A stretch of 64,000 nt of DNA, taken from positions 2,979,001 through 3,043,000 of the forward strand of contig NZ_CP017241.1 of the NCBI RefSeq assembly GCF_001908375.1, read 5' to 3'. The notes beneath the pieces were generated by a model. The model saw nothing but the letters and a program-made list of their open reading frames with translations. It was not told the DNA's origin and did not search any database. A program made the position numbers and the translations under genes. The DNA comes from Rhizobium etli 8C-3 (GTDB lineage: Bacteria > Pseudomonadota > Alphaproteobacteria > Rhizobiales > Rhizobiaceae). The number at the start of each line of letters is the position of its first letter. Within the stretch, counting starts at the first letter, position 1. This document shows positions 28,457 to 37,523 of this stretch, in pieces.

Positions 28457-30001
28457 TCACTCCATGACGGCGCTGTGATCCGTTGATGCGGGCGCCGCCT
28501 TGGGTTTGCGCAAGATGAGCGCCAGCGGCATTACCGCAAGCGACATCAGCATCAGGAGCTTGAAGTCGTCCATGTAAGCGATGATCGTCGATTGCAGCGT
28601 TATGAGCTCGTTGAGCGAAGCCCGGCCTGCCGCGGTGAGCGGGCTCAGCGACTGCGCGGCGGTGGCATCAAAGGCCCGGTTGAACGGCGTGACATAGGCC
28701 GCGATCGAAGCGTGATTGCTCTGCGTATTCTCGACGATCAGTGCCGCGACGATCGAAATCCCGACGCTCGAGCCGATGTTGCGGGAAAGATTGTAGAGGC
28801 CCGTACCGTCGCCGCGCATATGCGCCGGCAGCGTAGCGAAGGCAATCGTCGTCAGCGGCACGAACAGGAAGCCGAGACCGGCACCCTGTATGAAACCGAC
28901 CGAGACGATCGTCCACTGCGAGACGTCCGGCGTCCAGCCCGTCATGTCGTACATTGCAAAGGCCGTAAGGCCGAGGCCGAACACGAGGAGCCAGCGGGTG
29001 TCGACCTTGCCGATCAGTCGCCCGACGATGAACATGCAAAGCATGGTGCCGATGCCACGTGGGCCCATGACGATCCCGGCCGTGATGACCGGATAGCCCA
29101 TCAGCGTCTGCAGATAAGGCGTCATCAGCGCCAGCGAGGCAAGATAGGTGACGCCAACCACGAAGATGAACACCATGCTGATCGCGAAGTTCCGGTCGAG
29201 AAACAATCGTGGATTGACGAAGGACTTTTCGGCCGTCAGCGTATGAACCAGCAGCAGATAGAAGGCTGCCGCGCAGACGATCGCTTCGACCATGATCTCG
29301 CCGGACGAGAACCAGTCGAGCTGCTCACCGCGGTCCAGGAACAATTGCAGCGCGGCGATGAAGAGGCTCATCATGCCGAACCCGAACCAGTCGAGCTTCG
29401 CGAGCTGATCTCGCTTCGTTTCACTGACGAAGATGACGATGCCGGCAAAGGCGAGCGCACCGATCGGCACGTTGATGTAAAACACCCAGCGCCAGCTGAT
29501 GTTGTCGGTCAGCCAGCCACCGATGACAGGCCCCAGGACCGGCCCGACCATGACTGATACTCCGAACAGGGCCATGGCCGAGCCGCGCTCCTCGACCGTA
29601 TAGATATCGAGGAGGATGCCCTGTGAGAGCGGTACGAGGGCAGCGCCGAAGAAGCCCTGCAGAAGGCGGAAGGCAACGATCTGCGGCAATGATTGTGCTA
29701 CGCCGCACAGCACCGATGCCACGACGAAGCCGGCAATTGCCGTCAGGAGCACGTTCTTGCGGCCGAACTTGGCAGCAAGGAAGCCCGACGGCGGCGTCAT
29801 GATGGCGGCCGCGACGATATAGGAAGTCAGGACCCAGTTGATCTGGTCGGCGGAGGCCGAAACGCTTCCCTGGATATAGGGCAGCGCGACGTTGGCGATG
29901 GTGGTGTCCAGCGCCTGCATGATGACGGCGAGAATGACGCAGGCCGTGATCGCGCCGCGATTGGCAACCGGGGCGGCGGAAGATGCAGCAGCGCTACTCA
30001 T
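28457..30001 (-). CDS. emrB: MFS drug transporter, DHA2 family (EmrB-type)
   Basis: Inner-membrane proton-coupled exporter with about 14 helices and 514 residues. The DHA2 motif LDTTIANVALPYI is in the first helix, motif A-like GFLAAKFGRKNVLL after helix 2, and motif C-like MVGPVLGPVIGGWL in helix 5. The start at 30001 overlaps the stop of emrA by eight bases (ATGAGTAG), indicating translational coupling. With EmrA it would form an EmrAB pump working with an outer-membrane TolC, and MarR immediately upstream would regulate it. Substrates are unknown. Confidence 0.94.
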   Translation of the reverse strand: MSSAAASSAAPVANRGAITACVILAVIMQALDTTIANVALPYIQGSVSASADQINWVLTSYIVAAAIMTPPSGFLAAKFGRKNVLLTAIAGFVVASVLCGVAQSLPQIVAFRLLQGFFGAALVPLSQGILLDIYTVEERGSAMALFGVSVMVGPVLGPVIGGWLTDNISWRWVFYINVPIGALAFAGIVIFVSETKRDQLAKLDWFGFGMMSLFIAALQLFLDRGEQLDWFSSGEIMVEAIVCAAAFYLLLVHTLTAEKSFVNPRLFLDRNFAISMVFIFVVGVTYLASLALMTPYLQTLMGYPVITAGIVMGPRGIGTMLCMFIVGRLIGKVDTRWLLVFGLGLTAFAMYDMTGWTPDVSQWTIVSVGFIQGAGLGFLFVPLTTIAFATLPAHMRGDGTGLYNLSRNIGSSVGISIVAALIVENTQSNHASIAAYVTPFNRAFDATAAQSLSPLTAAGRASLNELITLQSTIIAYMDDFKLLMLMSLAVMPLALILRKPKAAPASTDHSAVME

Positions 30002-31220
30002 GGCCCTTGCCGGCTTCGCGGCCCAACAGCCTGTTGACGAGATCCGGCAGGCCACGGGCATGGCCGGTATCGATATCGACGATCGTACTCATGCCGACGC
30101 GAAGCGGCGGCTTGCCGTCGGTATCGTCGATGCTGACACGGATCGGAATGCGCTGCACGACCTTTACCCAGTTGCCAGTTGTGTTTTGCGCCGGAAGCAG
30201 CGAGAAGCTGGAGCCGGAGGCCGGGCTGATGCTTTCGACCTTGCCTTTCCATTCGACGCCTGGATAGGTGTCGACATGGATGCTCGCCTCTTGGCCGGGC
30301 TTCACGTTGGTAAGCTCTGTCTCCTTCGGGCTTGCCGCGATCCAAAGCCGGTTGGTTGCAACCAGCGAGAAGGCCTGTTGCGAGGCCTGCAGGTAGGAGC
30401 CGACCTGCAGCGTGTTGACATTGGTCACGACTCCGTCGAACGGCGCCCTGACGACGCTGTGGTCGAGCTGGCGCTGGGCATTGTCGACATTTGATTTTGC
30501 CTGCAGGTAGAGCGGGTTCTGCTCGACCGGCTGGCTGGCATCGTCGTCGAGTTCTGCGAGCGTGGTCGCAGCCTGCGCCTTGGCGACGGCAACCTTCTGA
30601 AGCGCAGCATCGAGATCGTGCTTGGCTTCATCATAGGCGGCACGTGTCGCCGCCGAACTGTTGACGAGGCTCTGCTGACGATCGAACTGCGCCTGGAAAT
30701 ACGGGATGTCGGCCTCAGCCTGCGTGATTTCCGCAAGCGACTGCCGATAGCTGGCCTTCAGATTTTCGATTTGGTTGCGCTGGACGCCAAGCTGGGCCTT
30801 TGCGCCGTCGAGGGCGATCCTGAAGCTGTCGGACCTCAGGCTAAAGAGCACCTGCCCGGCTTTGACCGGTTCGTTCTCGTGAACATTGATCTGGTCGACG
30901 ATACCGGAAACATCCGTCGTCAGGCCGACCATATCCGCCTCGATATAGGCATTGTCCGTCGAGATCACCTGTCCGCCATTCACGTAGAAATAGCCGCCGG
31001 CAACAAGGGCAACAGGCAGCAGCGCAAACAGCACCGGGCGGGTGAGGCTGCGCCGACGGCGGACCCTGATGCCGTCGGACGTAGCCACTGCGGCGGCCGG
31101 CGCTGAATTGGATGAAGGCGCTTCGGCAACCGTTTCCTGGGTTTCGGAGATTTCCTTGTCTTCGATCGGATGCTTGACGTTGGCGTCGTCAACGACGCGG
31201 AGGGAGGATTTTTCAACCAT
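29994..31220 (-). CDS. emrA: EmrA-type membrane-fusion (HlyD family) adaptor
   Basis: Periplasmic adaptor anchored by one N-terminal helix (PVLFALLPVALVAGGYFYV) after a basic RVRRRRS segment. It also has the lipoyl-domain ADMVGLTTDVSGIVDQINVHENEPVKAG region (residues about 95-120) and a long alpha-hairpin. The start at 31220 makes an eight-base overlap with the marR-like stop, the same geometry as the emrA/emrB junction, and gives 408 residues. An ATG at 31232 would add four residues. It is the middle gene of a marR-emrA-emrB operon. Confidence 0.92.
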   Translation of the reverse strand: MVEKSSLRVVDDANVKHPIEDKEISETQETVAEAPSSNSAPAAAVATSDGIRVRRRRSLTRPVLFALLPVALVAGGYFYVNGGQVISTDNAYIEADMVGLTTDVSGIVDQINVHENEPVKAGQVLFSLRSDSFRIALDGAKAQLGVQRNQIENLKASYRQSLAEITQAEADIPYFQAQFDRQQSLVNSSAATRAAYDEAKHDLDAALQKVAVAKAQAATTLAELDDDASQPVEQNPLYLQAKSNVDNAQRQLDHSVVRAPFDGVVTNVNTLQVGSYLQASQQAFSLVATNRLWIAASPKETELTNVKPGQEASIHVDTYPGVEWKGKVESISPASGSSFSLLPAQNTTGNWVKVVQRIPIRVSIDDTDGKPPLRVGMSTIVDIDTGHARGLPDLVNRLLGREAGKGHE

Positions 31221-31677
31221 GGCTCTGCTCATTCCGGGCGGCTGGTGTGCGGCACGCCTGCACTAGATTTGTTTTCATCAGCGATAGGATTTGAAAGAGC
31301 TGTTCACGCTGCTCGGTGCAGACGCCGTCGAGGGCTTCGCCGCGCGTGGCTTGTCCGACCACCCGCATTTGCGCAAGCAGCGGCAAGGCCTCGTCGCGCA
31401 TATAAAGAAGCCAGACACGGCGGTCCGCCGGATGCTGCCGCCGTTCGACAAGTCCGCGTTCGGCAAGCCTGTCGAAAATTCCCACCAGCGTGATCGGCTC
31501 GACCTCGAGGATTTCGGCGAACCCGCCCTGGTGGATACCCTCGTTTTTTTCGAGATAGGCAAGCGTTTGCCATTGCGAACGGGTCAGCCCGAGGCATTTG
31601 GCGTGCTGCTCGAACCGCTTTCGAAACAGACGGGCGACGTCGTGTAGGACAAAACCGAGGGTCGGATGGGCGCTCAT
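31213..31677 (-). CDS. MarR-family transcriptional regulator of the emrAB operon
   Basis: Winged-helix repressor of 154 residues from MSAHPTLGFVLHDV. The recognition region is LTRSQWQTLAYLEKNEGIHQ, followed by the DNA-binding wing ERGLVERRQHPADRRVWLLY (DxRxxxLxLT-type). The frame extends upstream to 31848, but that extension is unlike MarR, and the ATG at 31677 lies directly downstream of an 18-bp inverted repeat, its likely own operator. It overlaps emrA by eight bases. Repression relieved by phenolic or lipophilic ligands is typical of the family. Confidence 0.9.
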   Translation of the reverse strand: MSAHPTLGFVLHDVARLFRKRFEQHAKCLGLTRSQWQTLAYLEKNEGIHQGGFAEILEVEPITLVGIFDRLAERGLVERRQHPADRRVWLLYMRDEALPLLAQMRVVGQATRGEALDGVCTEQREQLFQILSLMKTNLVQACRTPAARNEQSHG

Positions 31678-32125
31678 AAAGCCATGCCAGCTATTTATAA
31701 GTATGCTTATAATGTTGGCAGATATAGTGAGTGTGCGCACAGCACAAGATGATCGGCCGCAGATTCCGCAGTTGCGGCCAAAATGCCGCAGGGCAGGCTC
31801 ACGTTCGGCTTTCAAAACCAGGGACTTCGAGTCGGAAACGTGTGGCAAGGGCTGATCGTCGAAATCCTTGCTCCAGGTCAGATTCTCAAACTACCGGCGA
31901 TTGGCGTTTGCAATTTCTGCCGACTGACGTTTATAGTCCGATTTCATAGAGTTACCGGAGCAGACCTTCGGTCTTTTTGCAAGCTGGCACCCCCGCCGAA
32001 CGGCCGGTGCGTGACAAGAGCAGCTAGACGAAGGCGAGAAAGCCGGGTTCGACACAGCAGAAATGAATCGCATCGTTACCGCATAAGTTTGGCGGCATAC
32101 CGGCCGCCCAGAATGGGGGACCGCT
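31678..32125. other. Divergent intergenic region between marR-emrAB and RND system 2
   Basis: This 448-bp stretch has no credible gene; plus-strand open frames here lack ribosome-binding sites and family resemblance. It contains the MarR-type operator (31695-31712) and a small TGCGGC/GCCGCA dyad (31773-31778 and 31785-31790). GGGGGA precedes the adaptor start at 32126. Confidence 0.6.
31695..31712. promoter_or_regulatory. Candidate MarR operator
   Basis: TTATAAG (31695-31701) and CTTATAA (31706-31712) form a perfect seven-base inverted repeat with a four-base centre. It ends 18 bases upstream of the marR-like start codon. Length, AT-richness and position fit an autoregulatory MarR site. Confidence 0.65.
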
Positions 32126-33297
32126 ATGCCTTACTCTCTTCGTAAAGCCCTTGCTCTTTCTTACCTTGTCCTTTTCCCCGCAGTCGTCATTGCCCAGGAT
32201 GCTCCGCCTGCTCCGCCCGTCACGGTTGCAAACCGGTCGTTCGCGATGTCGTTGACAGCGACGAGTTCATCGGCCGCTTCGCCGCAGTCGACGAGGTCTC
32301 CGTGCGATCGCGCGTCGGCGGCTACCTGCAGGAAGTACATTTCACCGATGGTGCGATGGTCAAGAAAGGCGACTTGCTCTTCGTCATCGATCAGCGCCCC
32401 TTTGTCACTGCGTTCAATGAAGCAACCGCTGCGCTTGAAGTCGCGAAATCGACGCTGATTTACGCTGAAGCGCAGTTCAAACGCGCAGAATCACTCGCCA
32501 CCAGCGGCAGCCAGTCGGTTTCGACACTCGATGACCGGCGCCGCGAATGGGTTTCCGCTCAGGCCAATGTCCGCGGCGCCCAGGCCACGGCAGATCGGGC
32601 CACGCTCGATCTCGAATATACGAAGATTACCGCACCGATCAGCGGGCGCATCGACCGGCGGCTGATCTCGGCCGGCAACCTCGTGCAGGCCGACCAGTCG
32701 GTGCTGACGACGATCGTTTCGCTCGATCCGATCGACTTCTATTTCGACGTCGACGAGCGCCGGCTGCTGAACTTCGCGCAGACGGCGCGGTCGCGCGGCA
32801 GCGACCTTCAGCAGGGCGGCGGCGGTCTTGAGGTCAAGGTCAGCATCACGGATGCCAACGAGAAGCCGTTCACAGGCAAGCTCGATTTCGCCGAGAACCG
32901 GGTCGACAGCCAGACCGGCACGATGCGCGTCCGGGCCCGCTTCGACAATCCGAACTTCGTGCTTCAGCCTGGACTTTTCGGCCGCGTGCAGGTGGAGGCG
33001 TCCAACGTTTACAGGGCCATTCTCGTGCCGGACGAGGCAATCGGCTCCGACCAGAACCAGCGGGTCGTCTATGTCGTCGGCAACGATGGCACGGTTTCGA
33101 CAAAGCCCGTGCGGACCGGCCCGCGGCTTTACGGCTACCGCGTCATCCGCGAAGGCATGGACGGCAACGAAACGATCATCGTCAACGGTTTGATGCGTGC
33201 CCGTCCGGGAGCCAAAGTCACGCCGCAGACGACTGAACTGCCGCAGAGCCGCGAGGATATCCCGCCGGAAGCTGCAAGCATGGAGCTTGCCCAATGA
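32126..33297 (+). pseudogene. RND efflux adaptor, system 2, interrupted by a one-base frameshift
   Basis: Membrane-fusion partner of the permease at 33294. The start at 32126 has GGGGGA upstream and encodes a signal peptide (MPYSLRKALALSYLVLF, then PAVVIAQDAP) and the usual PPVTVA strand. At about 32231 the coding frame shifts: a base is missing in GCAAACCG, after which PVVRDVVDSDEFIGRF and the lipoyl motif VRSRVGGYLQEVHFTDG continue in the other frame to the stop at 33297. Restoring one base gives about 390 residues, normal for the family. Starting instead inside the second frame (for example GTG 32302) would lose the signal peptide. Either the gene is inactive or the base is a sequencing error. 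The stop overlaps the permease start by four bases. Confidence 0.88.
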
Positions 33298-36200
33298 GGT
33301 TTGCGCACTTCTTCGTGGACCGACCGATATTCGCGTCCGTCCTCTCCATAGTCCTGCTCATTCTCGGCGGTCTCGCCTATTTCCAGTTGCCGGTGGCGCA
33401 GTTTCCCGAAATAGCACCGCCCACCATCGTCGTGCGCACCAACTATCCCGGCGCCGACGCACAGACCGTCGCCGACACGGTCGCAACGCCGCTCGAACAG
33501 GAAATCAACGGCGTCGAGAACATGCTCTACATGTCCTCCTATTCGACTGACGACGGGTCGATGTCGCTGACAATCACCTTCAAGCTCGGTACCGATCTGG
33601 ATACGGCGCAGGTTCTCGTCCAAAACCGGGTAGCGATCGCCGAACCGCGTCTGCCTGACGAGGTTCGCCGCAGCGGAGTCACCACCGCAAAGAGTTCACC
33701 CGACCTGATGATGGTCGTGCATATCCTGTCTCCGAACAGCCGCTACGATCAGCTTTACGTTTCAAACTACGCGCGCAGCCGCATCCGCGACGTGCTGGTG
33801 CGTCTCGACGGCGTCGGAGACCTCACAATCTTCGGCGAGCGCGAATATGCCCTTCGCATCTGGCTTGATCCGCAAAGGCTGGCCGCTTATAGCATGACCC
33901 CGAACGATGTTGTGGATGCCTTGCGCGAACAGAACGTGCAGGTTTCGGGTGGCTCGATCGGCGGGCCGCCGGCGGCGGGCACAAACGCGTTCCAATACAC
34001 CGTGACGACGCAGGGCAGGTTCTCCGATGCACGGCAATTCCGCTACGTCATTGTGAAAGCGACAGAGGACGGCCGCCTCGTACAGTTGCAGGATATTGCC
34101 CGCATCGAGCTCGGCGCCAAGCAATACGTGACCAACAGCTACCTCGACGGCAAGCCGGCGGTGGCGCTCGGCATCTTCTCGCGTCCAGGCACAAACGCGC
34201 TCGCTACCGCCGACGAAATCAAGGCGAACATGGAACGGCTCGCCAAGGACTTTCCCCCAGGGCTGGCTTACAACATCGTCTACAATCCGACCGAGTTCAT
34301 TTCCGAGTCGATATCAGAGGTCTACAAGACCATTTTCGAAGCGGCCGTGCTGGTCGCAATTGTGGTGCTCGTCTTTCTGCAATCCTGGCGCACCGCCATC
34401 ATCCCCATCGTCGCGATCCCGGTGTCTCTGATCGGCACTTTCGCCTTCCTGCTCGCCTTCGGCTTCTCGCTCAACATGCTGACGCTCTTCGGGCTCGTGC
34501 TCGCTATCGGCATCGTGGTAGACGATGCGATCGTCGTCGTAGAGAACGTCGAGCGAAATCTGGCCAAGGGCATGACGCCGAGGGAAGCGGCGCATGTTAC
34601 CATGGACGAGGTCGGAACGGCGGTCATTGCGATCTCCCTGGTACTCATCGCAGTGTTCGTTCCAACAACCTTCATCCCGGGCATTACCGGCCAATTCTAC
34701 CGGCAGTTTGCGGTGACGATCTCGGTCGCAACGGCAATCTCGGCGGTCAACTCGCTGACATTGTCGCCGGCTATCGCTGCGCTCGTGCTGCGGCCGCACG
34801 AAGAACATGGGAAGGAGACGCGAAATCCGTTCACCCGGCTGGGCCGCGGCCTCGCCAACGGCTTCAATCGCGGCTTCGACCGCATGAGCCACGGCTACTC
34901 ATGGATCGTTCGCCGCACCGTTGCGACAAGGACCGCCCTGTTCTGTGCGTTGCTGGTATTTGCGGGACTGCTGGCATCGACCTACTACATGGGCCGGATC
35001 GTCCCGAGTGGCTTCATCCCCAATATGGACCAGGGCTATGCCATCGTCGTCGTCCAATTGCCCGAGGGCGCCTCTCTCAACCGAACCGATGCCGTCGTGC
35101 AGCAGGCGGCGGAAGTCATCCGCAACACGCCTGGGGTCTCGCACGCGGTGGCCTTTGCAGGCTTCAGCGGCGCCACCTTCACCAATGCGTCCAATCAAGG
35201 CGTTGTCTTCGCACCCTTCGACACCTTCGAACACAGGCTTGAGCAGGGTCTGAGCGCCGGCCGGATCATCGGCGAGCTCTACCAAAACCTGCAGAGCATC
35301 CAGGAAGCCTTCATCATTGCCATCCCGCCGCCGTCGGTCAGGGGTATCGGCAATTCCGGCGGCTTCAAGATGCAGTTGATGGACCTTGAAAGCGGCGACA
35401 TGCGGCGGGTTCTGGACCTTGCCTACCAGATGATGGGTACCGCCAATCAGACGCCCGGGCTGACCGGCGTCTTCACGACCTTCTCCGTATCGACCCCACA
35501 ATTCTTCCTCAATATCGATCGCGACAAGGCACGCATGCTGAACGTCCCGATCTCGAACATATTCGATACGCTTTCGATCAATCTGGGCACATCCTATGTC
35601 AACGACTTCAATGCTTTCGGCAGGGTCTATCAGGTGCGGGCGCAGGCCGACCAGGAATTCCGCCTCGAGCGGGACGACATCCTTGCCCTGAAGGTCCGGT
35701 CGGCGACGGGCGCGCTCGTGCCGCTGGGAACCCTTATCGAAGTCCAGGACAGGAGCGGTCCGGCGCTCGTCCAGCATTACAATATGTATGTCTCGGTACC
35801 GCTACAGGGCAATCCGGCGCCGGGTGTGTCGACCGGCACCGCCCTCGACAGCATGGAGAAGATCGCGGGTTCGCAACTGCCTTCGGGAACGACCTTCAAC
35901 TGGACCGAACTCGCCTTTCAGGAGCGCGGCACCGGCAACACGGCAATCTATATCTTCGCGCTTTCGGTGATCTTCGTCTTTCTGGCGCTGTCGGCGCAAT
36001 ATGAAAGCTGGGTGCTGCCGCTTGCGATCATCCTGATTGTGCCGCTCGCGATCCTTGCCGCGCTTTTGGGCGTGCATCTTCGCGCCATGGACAACAACAT
36101 CCTGACCCAGATCGGCCTCATCGTGCTGATCGGCCTTGCGGCTAAGAATGCGATCCTGATCGTGGAATTTGCAAGACAGGCCGAAGAGCAAGGCAAGACG

Positions 36201-36467
36201 CCGATGGAAGCGGCGGTCGAGGCCAGCCATCTGCGCCTGCGCCCGATCCTGATGACGGCATTCGCCTTCATTTTCGGCGTCGTGCCGCTGATGATCGCGA
36301 CAGGGCCAGGCGCCGAAATGCGCCAGTCGCTCGGTACTGCCGTCTTCTCGGGCATGCTCGGCGTTACGATCTTCGGCCTGTTCCTGACGCCTGTTTTCTA
36401 TGTCGTGCTGCGCGCACGCCGCCGCAAAGCCGAGCCGCAAGGGCAACCGGTCGAGGAAACAGGTTGA
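33294..36467 (+). CDS. RND multidrug efflux permease, HAE1 family, system 2
   Basis: Inner-membrane proton-driven exporter of 1057 residues, intact end to end. It starts FAHFFVDRPIFASVLSIVLL. The TM4 relay pair lies in GIVVDDAIVVVENVERN, and the other helices and porter loops match the family. Its ATG overlaps the adaptor stop (ATGA), so translation would normally be coupled to the frameshifted adaptor upstream. Read-through of the adaptor in either frame decides whether this permease is well expressed. The gene is convergent with the exoZ-like gene, with three bases between stops. Confidence 0.96.
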   Translation: MRFAHFFVDRPIFASVLSIVLLILGGLAYFQLPVAQFPEIAPPTIVVRTNYPGADAQTVADTVATPLEQEINGVENMLYMSSYSTDDGSMSLTITFKLGTDLDTAQVLVQNRVAIAEPRLPDEVRRSGVTTAKSSPDLMMVVHILSPNSRYDQLYVSNYARSRIRDVLVRLDGVGDLTIFGEREYALRIWLDPQRLAAYSMTPNDVVDALREQNVQVSGGSIGGPPAAGTNAFQYTVTTQGRFSDARQFRYVIVKATEDGRLVQLQDIARIELGAKQYVTNSYLDGKPAVALGIFSRPGTNALATADEIKANMERLAKDFPPGLAYNIVYNPTEFISESISEVYKTIFEAAVLVAIVVLVFLQSWRTAIIPIVAIPVSLIGTFAFLLAFGFSLNMLTLFGLVLAIGIVVDDAIVVVENVERNLAKGMTPREAAHVTMDEVGTAVIAISLVLIAVFVPTTFIPGITGQFYRQFAVTISVATAISAVNSLTLSPAIAALVLRPHEEHGKETRNPFTRLGRGLANGFNRGFDRMSHGYSWIVRRTVATRTALFCALLVFAGLLASTYYMGRIVPSGFIPNMDQGYAIVVVQLPEGASLNRTDAVVQQAAEVIRNTPGVSHAVAFAGFSGATFTNASNQGVVFAPFDTFEHRLEQGLSAGRIIGELYQNLQSIQEAFIIAIPPPSVRGIGNSGGFKMQLMDLESGDMRRVLDLAYQMMGTANQTPGLTGVFTTFSVSTPQFFLNIDRDKARMLNVPISNIFDTLSINLGTSYVNDFNAFGRVYQVRAQADQEFRLERDDILALKVRSATGALVPLGTLIEVQDRSGPALVQHYNMYVSVPLQGNPAPGVSTGTALDSMEKIAGSQLPSGTTFNWTELAFQERGTGNTAIYIFALSVIFVFLALSAQYESWVLPLAIILIVPLAILAALLGVHLRAMDNNILTQIGLIVLIGLAAKNAILIVEFARQAEEQGKTPMEAAVEASHLRLRPILMTAFAFIFGVVPLMIATGPGAEMRQSLGTAVFSGMLGVTIFGLFLTPVFYVVLRARRRKAEPQGQPVEETG

Positions 36468-36470
36468 TTT

Positions 36471-37478
36471 TTACGAAGGGCGCCGCGCAAGCTCGCGGCG
36501 CTTGAGTGGTTCGCCCGACAGGAGCTTGCGCAGCGGCTTTTCGACCATCTCATAGGCCGCAATCCCAAGCAACGTTCCACCACAAATGGCCGCAACGACG
36601 GCAAGGCCGCCCGGAATGCTAAGAATTCCTGCGGCCTTGATGGCAACCGATACCGCAAGCGTATGCCACAGGTAGATGGAATAGGACGCATCGCCGAGAT
36701 AGGTGAGCACCGGCACGCGGCCGATGCTGCCGTCGGCCTCCAGAGAGACCATACCGAACACCAGAGCCATCGCCAGAGGTGCGCACATGAATTCATCGAA
36801 CCCGGCACCCGTCAGGTGAATCGCCGCAAAACCGCACAGTGCGGCGCCGACGCAGCCAAGCCCGAGACTGTTGCCGGCGGTCCAGCGCCGCAACCACAAT
36901 TCGGCAATGAAGACGCCGCCGAGGAACTCCAGAATGATCGGCCGCGTATAGGTGGCGAGCATCGGCGAAGACGGCTTCCACATCAGGCCGATCACGACGA
37001 AGAAGCCGAAGGCAGCTGAGAGGAAAGCCAGCCGCCACTGGCGCGGCAGGAACAGGGCGCCGGCAAAAAGAACGTAGAAGAACATCTCGAAATTGAGCGT
37101 CCAGCCCTGGACGAGGATCGGCCAAATCTCGCCGGTGCTCGGCGAGCGCTCCGGAACAAAGAAGAACGAGGAAAGCACGTGGCCTGCGTCGAGCTGCAGG
37201 TTCGGAAACAGTCCTGCCATCGCCCCGGCGATCATGATGAGCGTCACCAGCCAGTATGAGGGCGCGATACGGCGGATGCGCTCGACAAGGAAGCGATGCG
37301 GCATTACCGGCTTGCGGTCGCTGATCACCCACATGATGAAGCCGCTGATGACGAAGAAGACGTCGACGCCTGCAGCGCCGATGGTAAAGTGCCCGCCACT
37401 TCTTTCTGCGGCATGGAAAACGACGACGGCCAGTGCCGCAAAGGCACGCAAATACTGGATCCCGTACAGGGTCTTCAT
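36471..37478 (-). CDS. exoZ: Acyltransferase-3 family protein, ExoZ-type exopolysaccharide acetyltransferase
   Basis: Integral membrane acyltransferase (335 residues, about ten helices) expected to add O-acetyl groups to a lipid-linked exopolysaccharide unit. It begins IQYLRAFAALAVVVFHA with the conserved His, followed by GVDVFFVISGFIMW and RRIAPSYW, standard acyltransferase-3 motifs. It is the last gene of an exoY-F-Q-Z array, the same order as in Sinorhizobium meliloti. Assignment to ExoZ rests on family plus position. Confidence 0.88.
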   Translation of the reverse strand: MKTLYGIQYLRAFAALAVVVFHAAERSGGHFTIGAAGVDVFFVISGFIMWVISDRKPVMPHRFLVERIRRIAPSYWLVTLIMIAGAMAGLFPNLQLDAGHVLSSFFFVPERSPSTGEIWPILVQGWTLNFEMFFYVLFAGALFLPRQWRLAFLSAAFGFFVVIGLMWKPSSPMLATYTRPIILEFLGGVFIAELWLRRWTAGNSLGLGCVGAALCGFAAIHLTGAGFDEFMCAPLAMALVFGMVSLEADGSIGRVPVLTYLGDASYSIYLWHTLAVSVAIKAAGILSIPGGLAVVAAICGGTLLGIAAYEMVEKPLRKLLSGEPLKRRELARRPS

Positions 37479-37523
37479 GCATATCCCTCGTCACGCCCGC
37501 TTTCGGCGGCGTACATGCAAAAA

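Noticed and set aside
31678..31848. N-terminal extension of the MarR-like protein
   Set aside because: It would place the operator-like repeat inside the coding sequence, and the extension does not resemble MarR proteins.
32228..32236. Programmed -1 frameshifting as the normal way to make the RND adaptor
   Set aside because: The site does not fit an X-XXY-YYZ slippery heptamer and no downstream stimulatory structure stood out. A mutation or sequencing error is simpler.
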